Shown in pieces: positions 25,849 through 35,217 of a stretch of 64,000 nt of DNA. The DNA lies in the NCBI RefSeq assembly GCF_030464345.1, contig NZ_VCYH01000009.1:55170-119169 (forward strand), read 5' to 3'. The DNA is from Methanoculleus frigidifontis. Lineage in GTDB: Archaea; Halobacteriota; Methanomicrobia; Methanomicrobiales; Methanoculleaceae. The notes beneath the pieces were generated by a model. The model was given only the letters and a program-made list of their open reading frames with translations, was not told the DNA's origin and searched no databases. Every line of letters starts with the position of its first letter. The stretch's first letter is position 1. A program made the position numbers and the translations under genes.

Positions 25849-27864
25849 ATGATGGATACCCTCGACGACTGGTTCCCGTACGACCGCTACCGCCCCCATC
25901 AGCGGGAGATGCTCGAGCTCGCTGCAGCCTGCGCCCGGGAGGGTGGGATCGCGATGATCGACGCTCCCACCGGCAGCGGCAAATCGAGCGTCGTCTCCGC
26001 GCTCCTCGCCGAGAGCAGTGGCCGGAAGGTGATCGTCGCGGTAAGAACCGTCAGTCAGCTCACCACGTTTCTGCGCGAACTTGGCATGGTCCGCGACCGG
26101 CGGGGCGGCGCGCTGAAGTTTGCCTACCTGGTCGGCAAAGGGAGCATGTGCCCCCTCGGCGGGGAAGGCGACGTCTACCGGCGGTGCGAGGGGGTGAAGG
26201 CCTTCTCGACCGCCCTGATGCGGGAGCGGGCGCAGAAGGGCTCCCTCATCCCGGCGAACGACCGGCAGATCCGCCAGCAGATCCGCAAAATGGACACCGA
26301 GCACCCGCTCATCTGCCCCTACTTCATCCACGCCAAGTCCTATATCGAGCCCGAGGACGCGGGGCTGCGGCAGATCCCCTCCGCAGCGCTGCGGGTCAGG
26401 GCCGAGCGGCTCCGGAACGAGGTGATCCTGCCCGAGCAGCTCGCGAAGTTCTGCGGCGACATCTGCCCCTACGAGACGATGATGCACGCCGCCCGGGAGG
26501 CGGACGTCATCGTCGTGAACTTTCACCACCTCTTCGACGACGCCATCAGAGAGCAGCTCTACCAGTCGCTGGAGATCGACGGCGGCGCAGCCCTCCTCCT
26601 GATCGACGAGGCCCACAACTGCGGCGAGGTCGTCCAGAGCATCGAGAGCGTCGGCCTCTCCGAGCGGGACATCGAACAGGCCGGCCACGAGCTCGCGCAC
26701 CAGCGCAAGGCGAGCCGGGAGGCGGATGCCATACGAAACCTCCTCCCTCCGGTCGCCCGGTTCATGGAGATGCTCAAAGGTTCCCAGGAGACGGAGGACT
26801 GGTTCGACCCCGCCATCTTCCAGCGGATGATCATGAAGGAATCGCTCTACCAGAGCATGGAGGCGATCGTCGACGACCTCCTCAAGATCAGCGAAGGGAT
26901 CCGCGAGCAGAATATCAAGGCAGGGGAGTTCCGTGAGAGCGCGATCGAACGGCTCTGCGAGTTCTTCTACCGGATATTCCGGTCGGCGGCCGATCGTGCA
27001 TACCTCACCGTCTACCGCAAAGACGACGACGGGAACGTCGCGCTCGAGGTGCGCAACATCGACCCGAGCACCAAACTCCAGGAGATCGCGCAGGCGCACG
27101 CAGCCTGTGTCCTCATCTCGGGAACCCTCTCGCCGATCGAGAGTTACCGCCGCTACTACTTCGGCGACCTTGCCGTCCGGACGCTCTCGCTCCCGAACGC
27201 CTTCCCGGCCGAAAACCGGCTCATCCTCTGCGCAAACGACATCACCACCGCCTACTCGATGCGCCGCGACCCGCAGAACCTCGCCCGGCTGGACGCCACC
27301 ATCCGGGCGTTCGCCACGCTTCCCGGGAACCTGGCGATATACTTCCCTTCCTACGATCTGCTCAACACCTTCGCAGAACGGTCTGCAAAGGCTGTCCGGG
27401 GCAAGCAGGTCTTTATCGAGCCGAAGAACACGGCAGAAGCGAACGTCGCCCTTCGGGAGTTTCTCTCGCTCCCCGGTCAGCGGCGTTCCGGGATCCTCTT
27501 CGCCGTCTGCGGGGGCAAGTGGAGCGAGGGGCTCGATTACCGGGGCGAGATGCTCTCCGGAGCCCTGGTCATCGGCCTGCCCCTGGCGCCCTTCAACCGC
27601 GTCCGCCGGATGGTGATCGAGTACTTCCGGATGAAGTTTCCGGAGGAGGGTGAGTTCATCAGTTATACCCTGCCCGCGATCAACCGTGCTCTGCAGGCGC
27701 TCGGTCGGGTGCTGCGGACGCCCGAGGACCGGGGTGTGCTGGTGCTCGGGGAGAAGCGGTTCCTGGAACCGCGGGTGAAGGGCGGTCTCCCGCCCTGGAT
27801 GCAGGAGGAGATGCGTGCATGCGACAGCGATGCACTCACGCGGGCGGTCCGGGCATGGAAGTGA
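25849..27864 (+). CDS. XPD/Rad3-like superfamily 2 DNA helicase
   Basis: A protein of about 671 residues. Walker A is IDAPTGSGKSSVVSALL and the DEAH box is LLLIDEAHNCGEV. Four or more cysteines (SMCPLGG, RRCEG, LICPYF, KFCGDICPYE) lie between them, where XPD carries its 4Fe-4S cluster. The late motif VLISGTLSPIESYR and helicase motif VI (INRALQALGRVLRTPEDRG) are present. It should be a 5' to 3' helicase in repair. The ATG at 25849 is preferred over the TTG at 25846. The next gene, a DNA alkyltransferase, overlaps its stop. Confidence 0.9.
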   Translation: MMDTLDDWFPYDRYRPHQREMLELAAACAREGGIAMIDAPTGSGKSSVVSALLAESSGRKVIVAVRTVSQLTTFLRELGMVRDRRGGALKFAYLVGKGSMCPLGGEGDVYRRCEGVKAFSTALMRERAQKGSLIPANDRQIRQQIRKMDTEHPLICPYFIHAKSYIEPEDAGLRQIPSAALRVRAERLRNEVILPEQLAKFCGDICPYETMMHAAREADVIVVNFHHLFDDAIREQLYQSLEIDGGAALLLIDEAHNCGEVVQSIESVGLSERDIEQAGHELAHQRKASREADAIRNLLPPVARFMEMLKGSQETEDWFDPAIFQRMIMKESLYQSMEAIVDDLLKISEGIREQNIKAGEFRESAIERLCEFFYRIFRSAADRAYLTVYRKDDDGNVALEVRNIDPSTKLQEIAQAHAACVLISGTLSPIESYRRYYFGDLAVRTLSLPNAFPAENRLILCANDITTAYSMRRDPQNLARLDATIRAFATLPGNLAIYFPSYDLLNTFAERSAKAVRGKQVFIEPKNTAEANVALREFLSLPGQRRSGILFAVCGGKWSEGLDYRGEMLSGALVIGLPLAPFNRVRRMVIEYFRMKFPEEGEFISYTLPAINRALQALGRVLRTPEDRGVLVLGEKRFLEPRVKGGLPPWMQEEMRACDSDALTRAVRAWK

Positions 27865-28310
27865 TCACCGGCTCCTGCCGGCTGGGTCTCTGGTTCGTGC
27901 ATGCCGCATGGGGCGGGAACCGGGTCTACCGCGTCCGCTTTGCCCGGGAAGGGCTGCCCGGCGGCGATGTGCCGGTGCCGCTCCGCCGCTACTGCGCAGG
28001 GATGCGTGAGGATCTCACCACCCTTGAAAGCCCGGCCACCGAGGCCGATACTGTCACCGCGGCGGTCTACCGGGCGGTGCGGCGTGTCCCCTACGGCGAG
28101 ACCGCCACCTACGGCGAGATCGCCGCGCTTGTCGGGACGGCTCCGCGTGTCGTCGGGATGGCGATGGCGCACAACCCGACGCCGCTCGTCATCCCCTGCC
28201 ACCGCATCGTCGCCAGGGACGGTATCGGCGGGTTTTCACCGGAGCTTGCGATCAAGGAGCACCTGCTGGCGATGGAACGGGAGAATGCCCGAAAAAATAG
28301 GAGAGTTTAA
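27855..28310 (+). CDS. ogt: methylated-DNA--[protein]-cysteine S-methyltransferase
   Basis: A 151-residue suicide repair protein that takes alkyl groups from O6-alkylguanine. The active-site motif is VIPCHRIVARDGIGGFS (PCHR), and the DNA-binding helix-turn-helix is YGETATYGEIAALVGTAPRV. The N-terminal domain is short (about 65 residues), as in many archaeal Ogt proteins. The ATG at 27855 overlaps the helicase stop, giving a two-gene repair operon. Confidence 0.93.
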   Translation: MEVITGSCRLGLWFVHAAWGGNRVYRVRFAREGLPGGDVPVPLRRYCAGMREDLTTLESPATEADTVTAAVYRAVRRVPYGETATYGEIAALVGTAPRVVGMAMAHNPTPLVIPCHRIVARDGIGGFSPELAIKEHLLAMERENARKNRRV

Positions 28311-28340
28311 CAGTATTTCTTTACAAAGTGATAGGAGTAA

Positions 28341-29267
28341 ATGGTGCGAGTCGTAATCCTGGGTGCCGGAGCGGTAGGGCTCACCGTGGCCGCAAAACTC
28401 TCGACGGTCTGTGACGTCCACGCCGTCTGCCGCAGGCGGCATGCCGATGCCGTCCGGGAGCGGGGATTTCTGATGACCGGCATATGGGGTGAGGGCACCT
28501 GCCGGTTCGCCTGCTCTGAGTCTCTCCCTGACGGGGAGGCTGCGGACTACTATATCATCACTGCCAAGTCCACCGATACGGAAACGATCTGCAGGGAGTA
28601 CGCCGATGCTCTCTGCGGCCGTGAGGTGGTCAGCCTCCAGAACGGCATCGGCAACGAGGAGATCATCGCCCGGTATACCGACCGGGTCATCGGCGGCATG
28701 ATCATCACCGGGTTCGAGTGGCGCGGAGACGGAGCGGTGCACGTCTCGGTGGAGGCGGCGCCGATGAAGCTCGGGCGGTTCCCGGGCGGCCTCGACGGAC
28801 CGGTCGAGCGGCTCGTCAGCCTCATCAGGGATGCAGGGATGAATGTCGAGGCGACCGATGCAATCCGGAGCGACCTCTGGTCGAAGACCCTCTACAACTG
28901 CGCACTCAATCCGCTCGGGGCGCTTACGGGCGTCCCGTACGGCAGTCTTGCGGACCCGCACGCCTGGCGGATCGTCGCCGGGATCGTCTGCGAGGCCTTC
29001 CGGGTGGCGGAGGCGGAGGGTGTCCGACTCCCCTGGAATGCGGCCGATGACTACCTCTCCTATCTCCGTGATGTCCAGCTCCCGGCGACGGCGGCGCACC
29101 ACTCCTCGATGCTCCAGGACCTGCGGGCCGGGAGGAAGACCGAGATCGACTTTCTGAACGGCGCAGTGATTGCGCGCGGCACCCGGCACGGCATCCCGGT
29201 GCCGTATAACATCTGCATCACCGAGCAGATCCGGTTCCGCGAAAGGCTCGGGCAGGGAGGGGGGTAA
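28341..29267 (+). CDS. panE: 2-dehydropantoate 2-reductase (ketopantoate reductase)
   Basis: A 308-residue NADPH-dependent enzyme of coenzyme A synthesis. The Rossmann fingerprint is VVILGAGAVGLTVAAKL. YYIITAKSTDTE and VSLQNGIGNEE follow. The catalytic lysine lies in SDLWSKTLYNCALNPLGALT, and the C-terminal signature is SSMLQDLRAGRKTEIDFLNG. The ATG follows GATAGGAGTAA. The next gene (MobA-like) starts 5 bases after its stop. Confidence 0.92.
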   Translation: MVRVVILGAGAVGLTVAAKLSTVCDVHAVCRRRHADAVRERGFLMTGIWGEGTCRFACSESLPDGEAADYYIITAKSTDTETICREYADALCGREVVSLQNGIGNEEIIARYTDRVIGGMIITGFEWRGDGAVHVSVEAAPMKLGRFPGGLDGPVERLVSLIRDAGMNVEATDAIRSDLWSKTLYNCALNPLGALTGVPYGSLADPHAWRIVAGIVCEAFRVAEAEGVRLPWNAADDYLSYLRDVQLPATAAHHSSMLQDLRAGRKTEIDFLNGAVIARGTRHGIPVPYNICITEQIRFRERLGQGGG

Positions 29268-29271
29268 GGAC

Positions 29272-29880
29272 GTGCGGTCGGCGGTCGTTCTCGTCGGAGG
29301 TATGGCACGGCGTGCCGGCGGTCGGGAGAAGTACTTCTTCACCTTCCGCGGCAAGACGTTCATCGATACCCTGCTCGATACCCTGCGGGACGTGGTGGAC
29401 GAGATCGTGGTTGTCGCCCGCGACCCCGATCAGTGCGACCGGTTCTCGCACATCGACGATATCCGGTGCATCTGCGATGAGCGGCCGGGTCTCGGGCCTA
29501 TCGGGGGGCTGCACGCCGGCTCTCACGCAGTGCACGGGGATCTGCTCTTCGTTGCTGCCTGCGATATGCCCTGCATCAGCCGGGAGGTTATCCGGCTGCT
29601 CTTCGACTTTGCCGACGACTACGATGCGGTCATTCCCTGCTGGAACCGGGATATGCTCGAACCGCTGCATGCCGTCTACCGGCGGACTGCGCTGATCGAG
29701 TACCTGAACGAACACGACTCTCTCTCGCTCCGGACGATGGTGAAGAACCTCAACACCCGCTACGTGACGATGGACGAGATCCGGCGTCTCGATCCGAACC
29801 TCCGGACGTTCACCAACATCAACAAGCTCGAGGATCTCGGGGAGTTCACCCGGGTCGTCAGCGATCGGCAGGACGTTTGA
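29272..29880 (+). CDS. MobA-like molybdopterin guanylyltransferase/NTP transferase
   Basis: A protein of about 202 residues. The GTG start at 29272 follows GGGAGGGGGG. The N-terminus RSAVVLVGGMARRAGGREKY is the MobA nucleotide-binding loop. GPIGGLHAGSHAVHGDLLFV and AACDMPCIS (the metal-binding Asp) match the family. The C-terminus (FTNINKLEDL) is the usual NINTPEDL-like end. It probably attaches GMP to molybdopterin for formate or formylmethanofuran dehydrogenase; other nucleotidyl transfer is possible. Confidence 0.85.
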   Translation: MRSAVVLVGGMARRAGGREKYFFTFRGKTFIDTLLDTLRDVVDEIVVVARDPDQCDRFSHIDDIRCICDERPGLGPIGGLHAGSHAVHGDLLFVAACDMPCISREVIRLLFDFADDYDAVIPCWNRDMLEPLHAVYRRTALIEYLNEHDSLSLRTMVKNLNTRYVTMDEIRRLDPNLRTFTNINKLEDLGEFTRVVSDRQDV

Positions 29881-29906
29881 GACCCGCCGGTTCCTGTTTT
29901 TCTTTT

Positions 29907-30250
29907 GAGGTTATCCCAATACTCTCTGGCAGGAGGGGGGCTGGGACACATATACGCTACCGTACCCTCTGGGTGCACCGAAATTCCTGTTGCTATCGGC
30001 GGGGTTCAGGCACTTGATGCGGTGCCATCTCTTGCTCCGGATGGCCGCAATCCGGGATATTCGGGGGCACGGCTTTCCCCTGGGTATCGCCATGACTGCC
30101 CCCCCGCCCTTGGGGGAGGGGAATATCCCTCCCTGTCAGCCCCCCCTGGCGATAGCCACCACGGTCCACGGCATAGGACATGCGTGAGAAAAAAGGCCGA
30201 ACTTCGGGAACCGGCCAGGTCCGGCACCAATCTCGTCAGGGAAGAATGAC
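29907..30250 (+). repeat. dispersed intergenic repeat, copy C (degenerate)
   Basis: The left end begins GAGGTTATCCCAATACTC, the terminus also seen on the insert inside copy E and, inverted, in copy F. It passes through CATATACGCTACC and TGGGTGCACCGAAATTCC. The centre is altered (CCCTGTCAGCCCCCCC replaces the usual GAGACAGG region) and the right arm is lost after the GAAGAATGAC at 30250. It is an older or decayed copy. The following stretch up to 30590 has no recognised feature. Confidence 0.75.
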
Positions 30251-30596
30251 AGCCGGAATAGAGCTTCGCCAGAGCCCGATACTGGAAATCGTCTCCCCAT
30301 GGTATTTTTGTCATGAATGCGGGTTGGTGGGTGGCGTAATTTCGGTCGGATTCTCTGAGATCACGTATCAGGTATAGGATGGAGCACTACCGATTGCACC
30401 TCCACCCCCGGGTCGACCGGGTGTGGCGGTATACGACCTGTCGAGCACCCGCACGACGAGAGTAGTTCTCCTCCGGAACGCTGCCGCCTCTCCGGCAGGC
30501 ACAGAAAAAGCACCCCGGAAAAGGTACTGCCCCGGGAGCGGACGCCGGATGGCGATCCGTATCCCCTGAGTGGCGGTCTCCGCCCCGCCGCAACTA

Positions 30597-30603
30597 TTAA
30601 ATA
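30597..30603 (+). promoter_or_regulatory. TATA box of the beta-propeller gene
   Basis: TTAAATA at 30597-30603 lies about 25-30 bases before the ATG at 30627, so the message would start at or next to the start codon. Confidence 0.4.
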
Positions 30604-30626
30604 GAGTATCGTTCAGTCTCTGGCAC

Positions 30627-31847
30627 ATGACTGTGGGGGAACAATCTTCAGTGCACAAAATTCCCGGCCCGGGCGTAGTTGGGCTCCAGCCGGACAGAGC
30701 GGTGCAGTATCCGCCCCGGGATCCCCGGAGGCTCCGGGGCCGCGGTCTTCTCTGCGCCGTCCTGGTGATCGGCGTGCTGCTCCTCTGCGGGACCGCCTCC
30801 GCGCAGGAAGAAGAGTACGGCCGGCTCTGGACGCAGAATCTCACGGCTCCCGTATCGGGGATGGGCATATCGCTTGACGGTTCGACGATCGCCGTCGGCG
30901 CCGGAACCACCCTCTCTCTCTTTGACAAGAACGGACACGAGATCTGGTCGCAGCCGATCGGCGGCACGATTCAGGGGGTAGGCCTCTCACCGGAGGGCTC
31001 CTACGTGGGCGTTGCTGCGGACAAGCTCTACCTCTTCGACCGTGAAGGGAACCTGCTCTGGATCGACAAGGCCAATAACTTCCCGTATCACGACGTGGCC
31101 ATCTCCTCGAATGCGTCCCATGTTGCCGGCGCATGCGACGACGACACCGTCTATGTCTTTACCCGGGAGCACGAAGCACTCTGGGATGCCTCGGTCGGTT
31201 CGGACTGCTACGGGATAGCCATCTCGAACGACGGCAGGTTCATCGCGATCGGGTGCGGCGATCAGGGTGTCTATCTTCTCCTCAACGGCGAGGGTGAACT
31301 CTGGAGGTACGGCACCGGAAAGAAGGTGGGAAGCATCGGCATGTCCCCGACCGGCGGGTATATCGCCGCAGGCTCCCACGACCGGTGCGTCTACCTCTCC
31401 ACGCGGGGCGGCGACCATCTCTGGAAGTATCCGACCGCCTCCCCCATCCGGGGAGTTGCGGTCGCCTCGAATCAGGGCGGGGTCGTCGCCGGCTCGGGCG
31501 AGACCCTGTACCTCTTCAGCACCGAGGGGAACGTCACCTGGCAGCAGCGGCTCGGCTGTGTGATCGAGGACGTTGAGATATCCGCCGACGGCTCGGTGAT
31601 CGTCGTCGGCACCGGCACCGGGGGATACAGCCTGTGCCTCTTCACAAACGATCAGAAGCTCCTCGGCCGAAATGCTCCCGACGTTCCGGAAGATAACGAG
31701 ACCGCCGAGGCGGCCAACGCCACCCCTTCGCCCGCCGCAGGCGTGAACGCATCTGCCGGTGCATCGGGTGACGGCGGCATGCTCGCCTGGCTGGACAGCC
31801 TCTTCTCCATTCTCTTCAACCGCCCGCCCGGAGAGTTCTCGGGGTGA
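30627..31847 (+). CDS. secreted PQQ/WD40-like beta-propeller protein
   Basis: A protein of about 406 residues. After a 40-residue basic lead comes a signal-peptide-like segment (GLLCAVLVIGVLLLCGTASA, then QEEE). About seven repeats follow of the form GISLDGSTIAVGAG-LSLFDKNGHEIW, each ending in an aromatic after a short turn. A low-complexity linker (ETAEAANATPSPAAGVNAS) precedes the C-terminal hydrophobic segment GGMLAWLDSLFSILFN, which could anchor it. Related proteins are common in methanogens as surface or scaffold proteins. Ligand and function are unknown. Confidence 0.8.
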   Translation: MTVGEQSSVHKIPGPGVVGLQPDRAVQYPPRDPRRLRGRGLLCAVLVIGVLLLCGTASAQEEEYGRLWTQNLTAPVSGMGISLDGSTIAVGAGTTLSLFDKNGHEIWSQPIGGTIQGVGLSPEGSYVGVAADKLYLFDREGNLLWIDKANNFPYHDVAISSNASHVAGACDDDTVYVFTREHEALWDASVGSDCYGIAISNDGRFIAIGCGDQGVYLLLNGEGELWRYGTGKKVGSIGMSPTGGYIAAGSHDRCVYLSTRGGDHLWKYPTASPIRGVAVASNQGGVVAGSGETLYLFSTEGNVTWQQRLGCVIEDVEISADGSVIVVGTGTGGYSLCLFTNDQKLLGRNAPDVPEDNETAEAANATPSPAAGVNASAGASGDGGMLAWLDSLFSILFNRPPGEFSG

Positions 31848-31957
31848 CGGAGAGCCACTCTCCGGTCTCCACCTCCCCATGACGGTTCCTCTTGTGGTTT
31901 ACGGTGCCCGCACTGGTGGCATCGGTGAAATATCGCGAGCAGGAGCAGTACCCGGGC

Positions 31958-32381
31958 TGTCGCAAGGGGGGAAGGTGCGGGAGGGGGCTTGCTCCCATGA
32001 GCGCTAACTCACTCTATGGGTGCACCGAAATTCCTGGTGCTATCGGCGGGGTTCAGGCACGTGATGCGGTGCCATCTCTTGCTCCGGATGGCCGCAATCC
32101 GGGATATTCGGGGGCACGGCGTTCCCCTGGGTATCGCCATGACTGCCCCCGCCCCTTGAGGGGCAGGGTTGATGCTGTCTGTGGATCTTTGCGGGAGACA
32201 GGGGAGGGGAAAACCTCGCCCCGGGGGGCGCTTAGCCGCCACGGTCCACGGCATGGGGAGACGCCCGGAAAAAGCCCGGTCAGGGGAAGAACGCGGTATA
32301 CGCGCAAATCCCCGTATCGAAGGGTGGCGCGTATGGGACTTGCCCCCTCCTGCCGGCGCGTCTCCGGACAACCTCGCGATC
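31958..32381 (+). repeat. dispersed intergenic repeat, copy D (MITE-like)
   Basis: A full copy of the short variant: after CCCCCGCCCC-TTGA-GGGGC the GAGGAGGCCGGAGGCC block is missing. The left arm includes TGTCGCAAGG, GTGCGGGAGGGGGCTTGC and CCCATGAGCGCTAAC. The right arm is TATGGGACTTGCCCCC, TCCTGCCGG and ends near CGCGAT (32375-32380). It lies between convergent genes (a beta-propeller and pyrK). The flanks in the 31848-32495 gap have no recognised feature. Confidence 0.85.
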
Positions 32382-32495
32382 CCGGAGCGCTGTGAAAGTG
32401 ATGTTCCGGAAAAGAACCGCAGGCACCTGTCAGCAGGAAGATGCTGCCGGCATCGGTTTTTGACGTGTGGGTTGCCGGATCCGATCTGCAGCGGA

Positions 32496-33260
32496 TCAGA
32501 GGGGCTTTCTCCGGCCGCTCGCGTCCCGCGTATAGCGGCCGAGTTCGCTTGCGAGCAGGCGGTCGCCGGTGAAGACGGGCCCGTCGCGGCAGACCCGCAG
32601 CCCGTCCGGGTCGATGCAGCACGAACCGCAGATCCCGATACCGCACTTCATGTAGCGGTGAAGCGCAAACTGTCCGCGCTCGGCGCATCCTTCACGATCG
32701 AGGATCGAAAGGACCGCGCGCATCATCCCTTCAGGTCCGCAGACGCAGATATGGTCGAAGTCGACCGGGTCGACCCGCTCGAGGAGATGCGTGACGAACC
32801 CGTGGTGTCCGGCCGACCCGTCGTCGGTGGCGGTAACGAGGGTGCAGGCCTCGCCGAGCCGGTCGGCGAAGAGGAGATCTGCAGCCGTCCGTGCACCGAG
32901 CAGGAAGATCTCGACCGAGCCTGCGGCTGCCAGCGGGTAGAGCGGCGCCACGCCGACGCCGCCGCCGACGGCGAGGGTTCTGCCGGTGACGGCAAAGCCG
33001 TTCCCGAACGGGCCGCGGATCCCGATTTGATCGCCGACGGCAAGGTTGAAGAGCGCTGCGGTAGCTTCCCCCACCCGCTGCACGGTGATGGCGTTTTCAG
33101 CAGAGAGCGCCATCGGAACCTCGTCGACGCCCGGCACCCAGACCATCACGAACTGTCCGGGGGTAAAGGGGATCGCGAGATCGAACGTAAACGTCCGTAT
33201 TGACGGGCTCTCTTCGGTGATGCGGGTGATCCGGGCACCCATGGGCATCTGTTCACGCAT
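32496..33260 (-). CDS. pyrK: dihydroorotate dehydrogenase electron transfer subunit
   Basis: A protein of about 254 residues. It has a FAD-binding barrel (RTFTFDLAIPFTPGQFVMVW), a NAD-binding domain (LAVGGGVGVAPLYPLA, then ICVCGPEGMM) and a C-terminal 2Fe-2S site with four cysteines in KCGIGICGSCCIDPDG and VCRDGPVF. It passes electrons between NAD and the PyrD subunit. The ATG at 33260 overlaps the pyrD stop (33253); a second ATG at 33248 is possible. This is the downstream gene of the pyrD-pyrK pair. Confidence 0.93.
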   Translation of the reverse strand: MREQMPMGARITRITEESPSIRTFTFDLAIPFTPGQFVMVWVPGVDEVPMALSAENAITVQRVGEATAALFNLAVGDQIGIRGPFGNGFAVTGRTLAVGGGVGVAPLYPLAAAGSVEIFLLGARTAADLLFADRLGEACTLVTATDDGSAGHHGFVTHLLERVDPVDFDHICVCGPEGMMRAVLSILDREGCAERGQFALHRYMKCGIGICGSCCIDPDGLRVCRDGPVFTGDRLLASELGRYTRDASGRRKPL

Positions 33261-34140
33261 GGGCGCACCCCACGATCTCCTGCGGCTCGATGCCGTCCGG
33301 CGAGTAGAGGTCCGCAGCGATTGTGCCGAATATGCCGACATCGCCCTGGACTGCGCTGCCGATCTCGACGGCGCTTGCCCCCGCCATCATCATCTCCACG
33401 ACGTTGTCTGCCGACGCGACGCCGCCGCACCCGACGATCGGCACCGAGCATGCCTCATAGAGGTCGTAGACGCACCGGACGGCGATCGGGAAGATTGCGG
33501 GGCCCGAGAGGCCGCCGAACCGGTTTCCAAGGACCGGCCGGCGGAGCGCCGTCGAGATCCGCATCGCCCTGACGGTGTTGATTGCGACGATGGCGGTCGC
33601 CCCGCCCCGTTCTGCGGCACGGCCGCAAGCGGCGATGTCGGTCACGTTCGGGGTGAGCTTGACCCAGGTGGGTAGATCGAGGCGGCTGACGGCGCGGGTG
33701 CATGCCTCGATCATGGCGGGGTCGCTCCCGAGCGCCGCACCGTAGCCCTCGGCGTGCGGGCAGCTGACGTTGAGCTCAAAGCCTGCTGCAGCCTGTGTGA
33801 ACCATCCGGCGACGGTGGAGAACTCCTCCGGCGTTCCGCCGAAGATGCTGACGACCACGGGGCGGCCGCGGACGCGGTCGAGTTCCTGCACAAATTCCGA
33901 CGACGGGTTCGGGAGACCCATGGCGTTCAGGACGCCCCCGTCGACCGTCACGACGCAGGGGCCGGCATGCCCCTCTTTCGGGACCGGGCCTATGGATTTG
34001 GTGACCACGCCGCCTGCGCCGGTGTCGAGGATGCGGGCGAGTGATGCGCCGGTTGTTCCGAGGACGCCCGCTGCGAGCAGGAGGTGGTTTCCGAGATCGA
34101 CACCTCCGACCGTAACGGGGCCGGGTTTGAGCGTTACCAT
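33253..34140 (-). CDS. pyrD: dihydroorotate dehydrogenase, class 1B catalytic subunit
   Basis: A 295-residue FMN enzyme oxidising dihydroorotate to orotate in pyrimidine synthesis. The active-site cysteine characteristic of class 1B is in FELNVSCPHAEGYG, and the flavin-binding blocks are VKLTPNVTDI, GGLSGPAIFPIAVRCVYDL and IPIVGCGGVASADNVVE. The ATG at 34140 matches the family start (MVTLKPGPVTVGGVDLGNHL). It is coupled to pyrK by an 8-base overlap. Confidence 0.95.
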   Translation of the reverse strand: MVTLKPGPVTVGGVDLGNHLLLAAGVLGTTGASLARILDTGAGGVVTKSIGPVPKEGHAGPCVVTVDGGVLNAMGLPNPSSEFVQELDRVRGRPVVVSIFGGTPEEFSTVAGWFTQAAAGFELNVSCPHAEGYGAALGSDPAMIEACTRAVSRLDLPTWVKLTPNVTDIAACGRAAERGGATAIVAINTVRAMRISTALRRPVLGNRFGGLSGPAIFPIAVRCVYDLYEACSVPIVGCGGVASADNVVEMMMAGASAVEIGSAVQGDVGIFGTIAADLYSPDGIEPQEIVGCAHA

Positions 34141-34350
34141 TGAAAAAGGGTTGGTGTTACGTATTATTATACTGTCGAGCCCATACTCTTCCGGAAAATA
34201 CCTGCGCACCTGCAGCAGGCTCTCCTCCGGACGGCGTTTCTCCGCAGGGGGACCTCCGAGCGGGAGGGGTGCGCAGGCGGGAGCGGGAGAACCCTTCCGT
34301 CCGTAACGGATACTTCTTCGTTCCCGATACCCAACAGAATGGTGATTGCT

Positions 34351-35217
34351 ATGACCAGCCTTGCAGTGATGGGAGTCGGGCGTGTCGGGGGAGAGGTCGC
34401 GTATCTTGCCGCGGTGCTCGGCCTCGTCGACGAGCTCGTCGTGTACGACGTCTACAAACCGCTTCTCCGTGCCCAGGTGCTCGATCTCGCGCATACGGGG
34501 CTTGATGTGGCCGTCAGTACGGATACGGAGGCGATGAAGACCGCCGACATCTTCGTCTTCGCTGCCGGCACCCCCAGAAGTCCGGACATCAAGACGCGGG
34601 CCGACCTGCTTGAGGCCAACCTCCCGGTGGTCAGGACCTGCTGCAGGCACCTGAAGAACTTCGCAGGGATCGCCATTACGATCACGAACCCCATGGACGT
34701 GAACAACTACGGCCTCTGGAAACTCATGGAGATCGAGCCGGGCCGCTGCATCGGGTTCGGCGGCCAGCTCGACAGCGCCCGGTTCGACTGGCTCCTCCAC
34801 CGCGAGGGGCTCGCCGGCCCGGCATTTGTGCTCGGGGAGCACGGGGAGCACCAGGTGCCGGTCTTCTCCCGGACAGGCCTGCAGGTAGATCTCGAGCACA
34901 GGGAGGCGATCCTCGGCCGTCTCAGGAACGCGAGTATGGAGGTGATCGGGGGGAAGGGCGGCACGGTCTTCGGGCCGGCCTACCATGTCGTGCGCCTCAT
35001 ATCCGCCATCCTCGAAGACCGCCGCGAGGTTCTTCCCTGCTCCTGCATCGTCGACGGCGAATATGGCCTATCAGGCTGCTCCGTCGGGGTTCCCGCCAGG
35101 ATCGGCCGTGAGGGGGTCGCCGCGATCGAGGAGTGGGACCTCGATCCCTGGGAGCAGGAGCGGATGAACGCCGCCGGAGATTTCATCCGCGAGCTTGCAC
35201 GGAGGTTTGATGACTGA
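34351..35217 (+). CDS. mdh: malate dehydrogenase (LDH-like type)
   Basis: A protein of about 288 residues. Rossmann motif LAVMGVGRVGGEVAYLAAVL, substrate-specificity loop region AAGTPRSPDIKTRADLL, NPMDVNNYGLWKL and the catalytic histidine in LGEHGEHQVPVFS. It is short on classical LDH features at the C-terminus but complete for the archaeal MDH II group. The ATG at 34351 (MTSLAVMG) follows GGTGATT; 34339 is an alternative. Its last codons overlap the polymerase gene start by 8 bases. Confidence 0.88.
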   Translation: MTSLAVMGVGRVGGEVAYLAAVLGLVDELVVYDVYKPLLRAQVLDLAHTGLDVAVSTDTEAMKTADIFVFAAGTPRSPDIKTRADLLEANLPVVRTCCRHLKNFAGIAITITNPMDVNNYGLWKLMEIEPGRCIGFGGQLDSARFDWLLHREGLAGPAFVLGEHGEHQVPVFSRTGLQVDLEHREAILGRLRNASMEVIGGKGGTVFGPAYHVVRLISAILEDRREVLPCSCIVDGEYGLSGCSVGVPARIGREGVAAIEEWDLDPWEQERMNAAGDFIRELARRFDD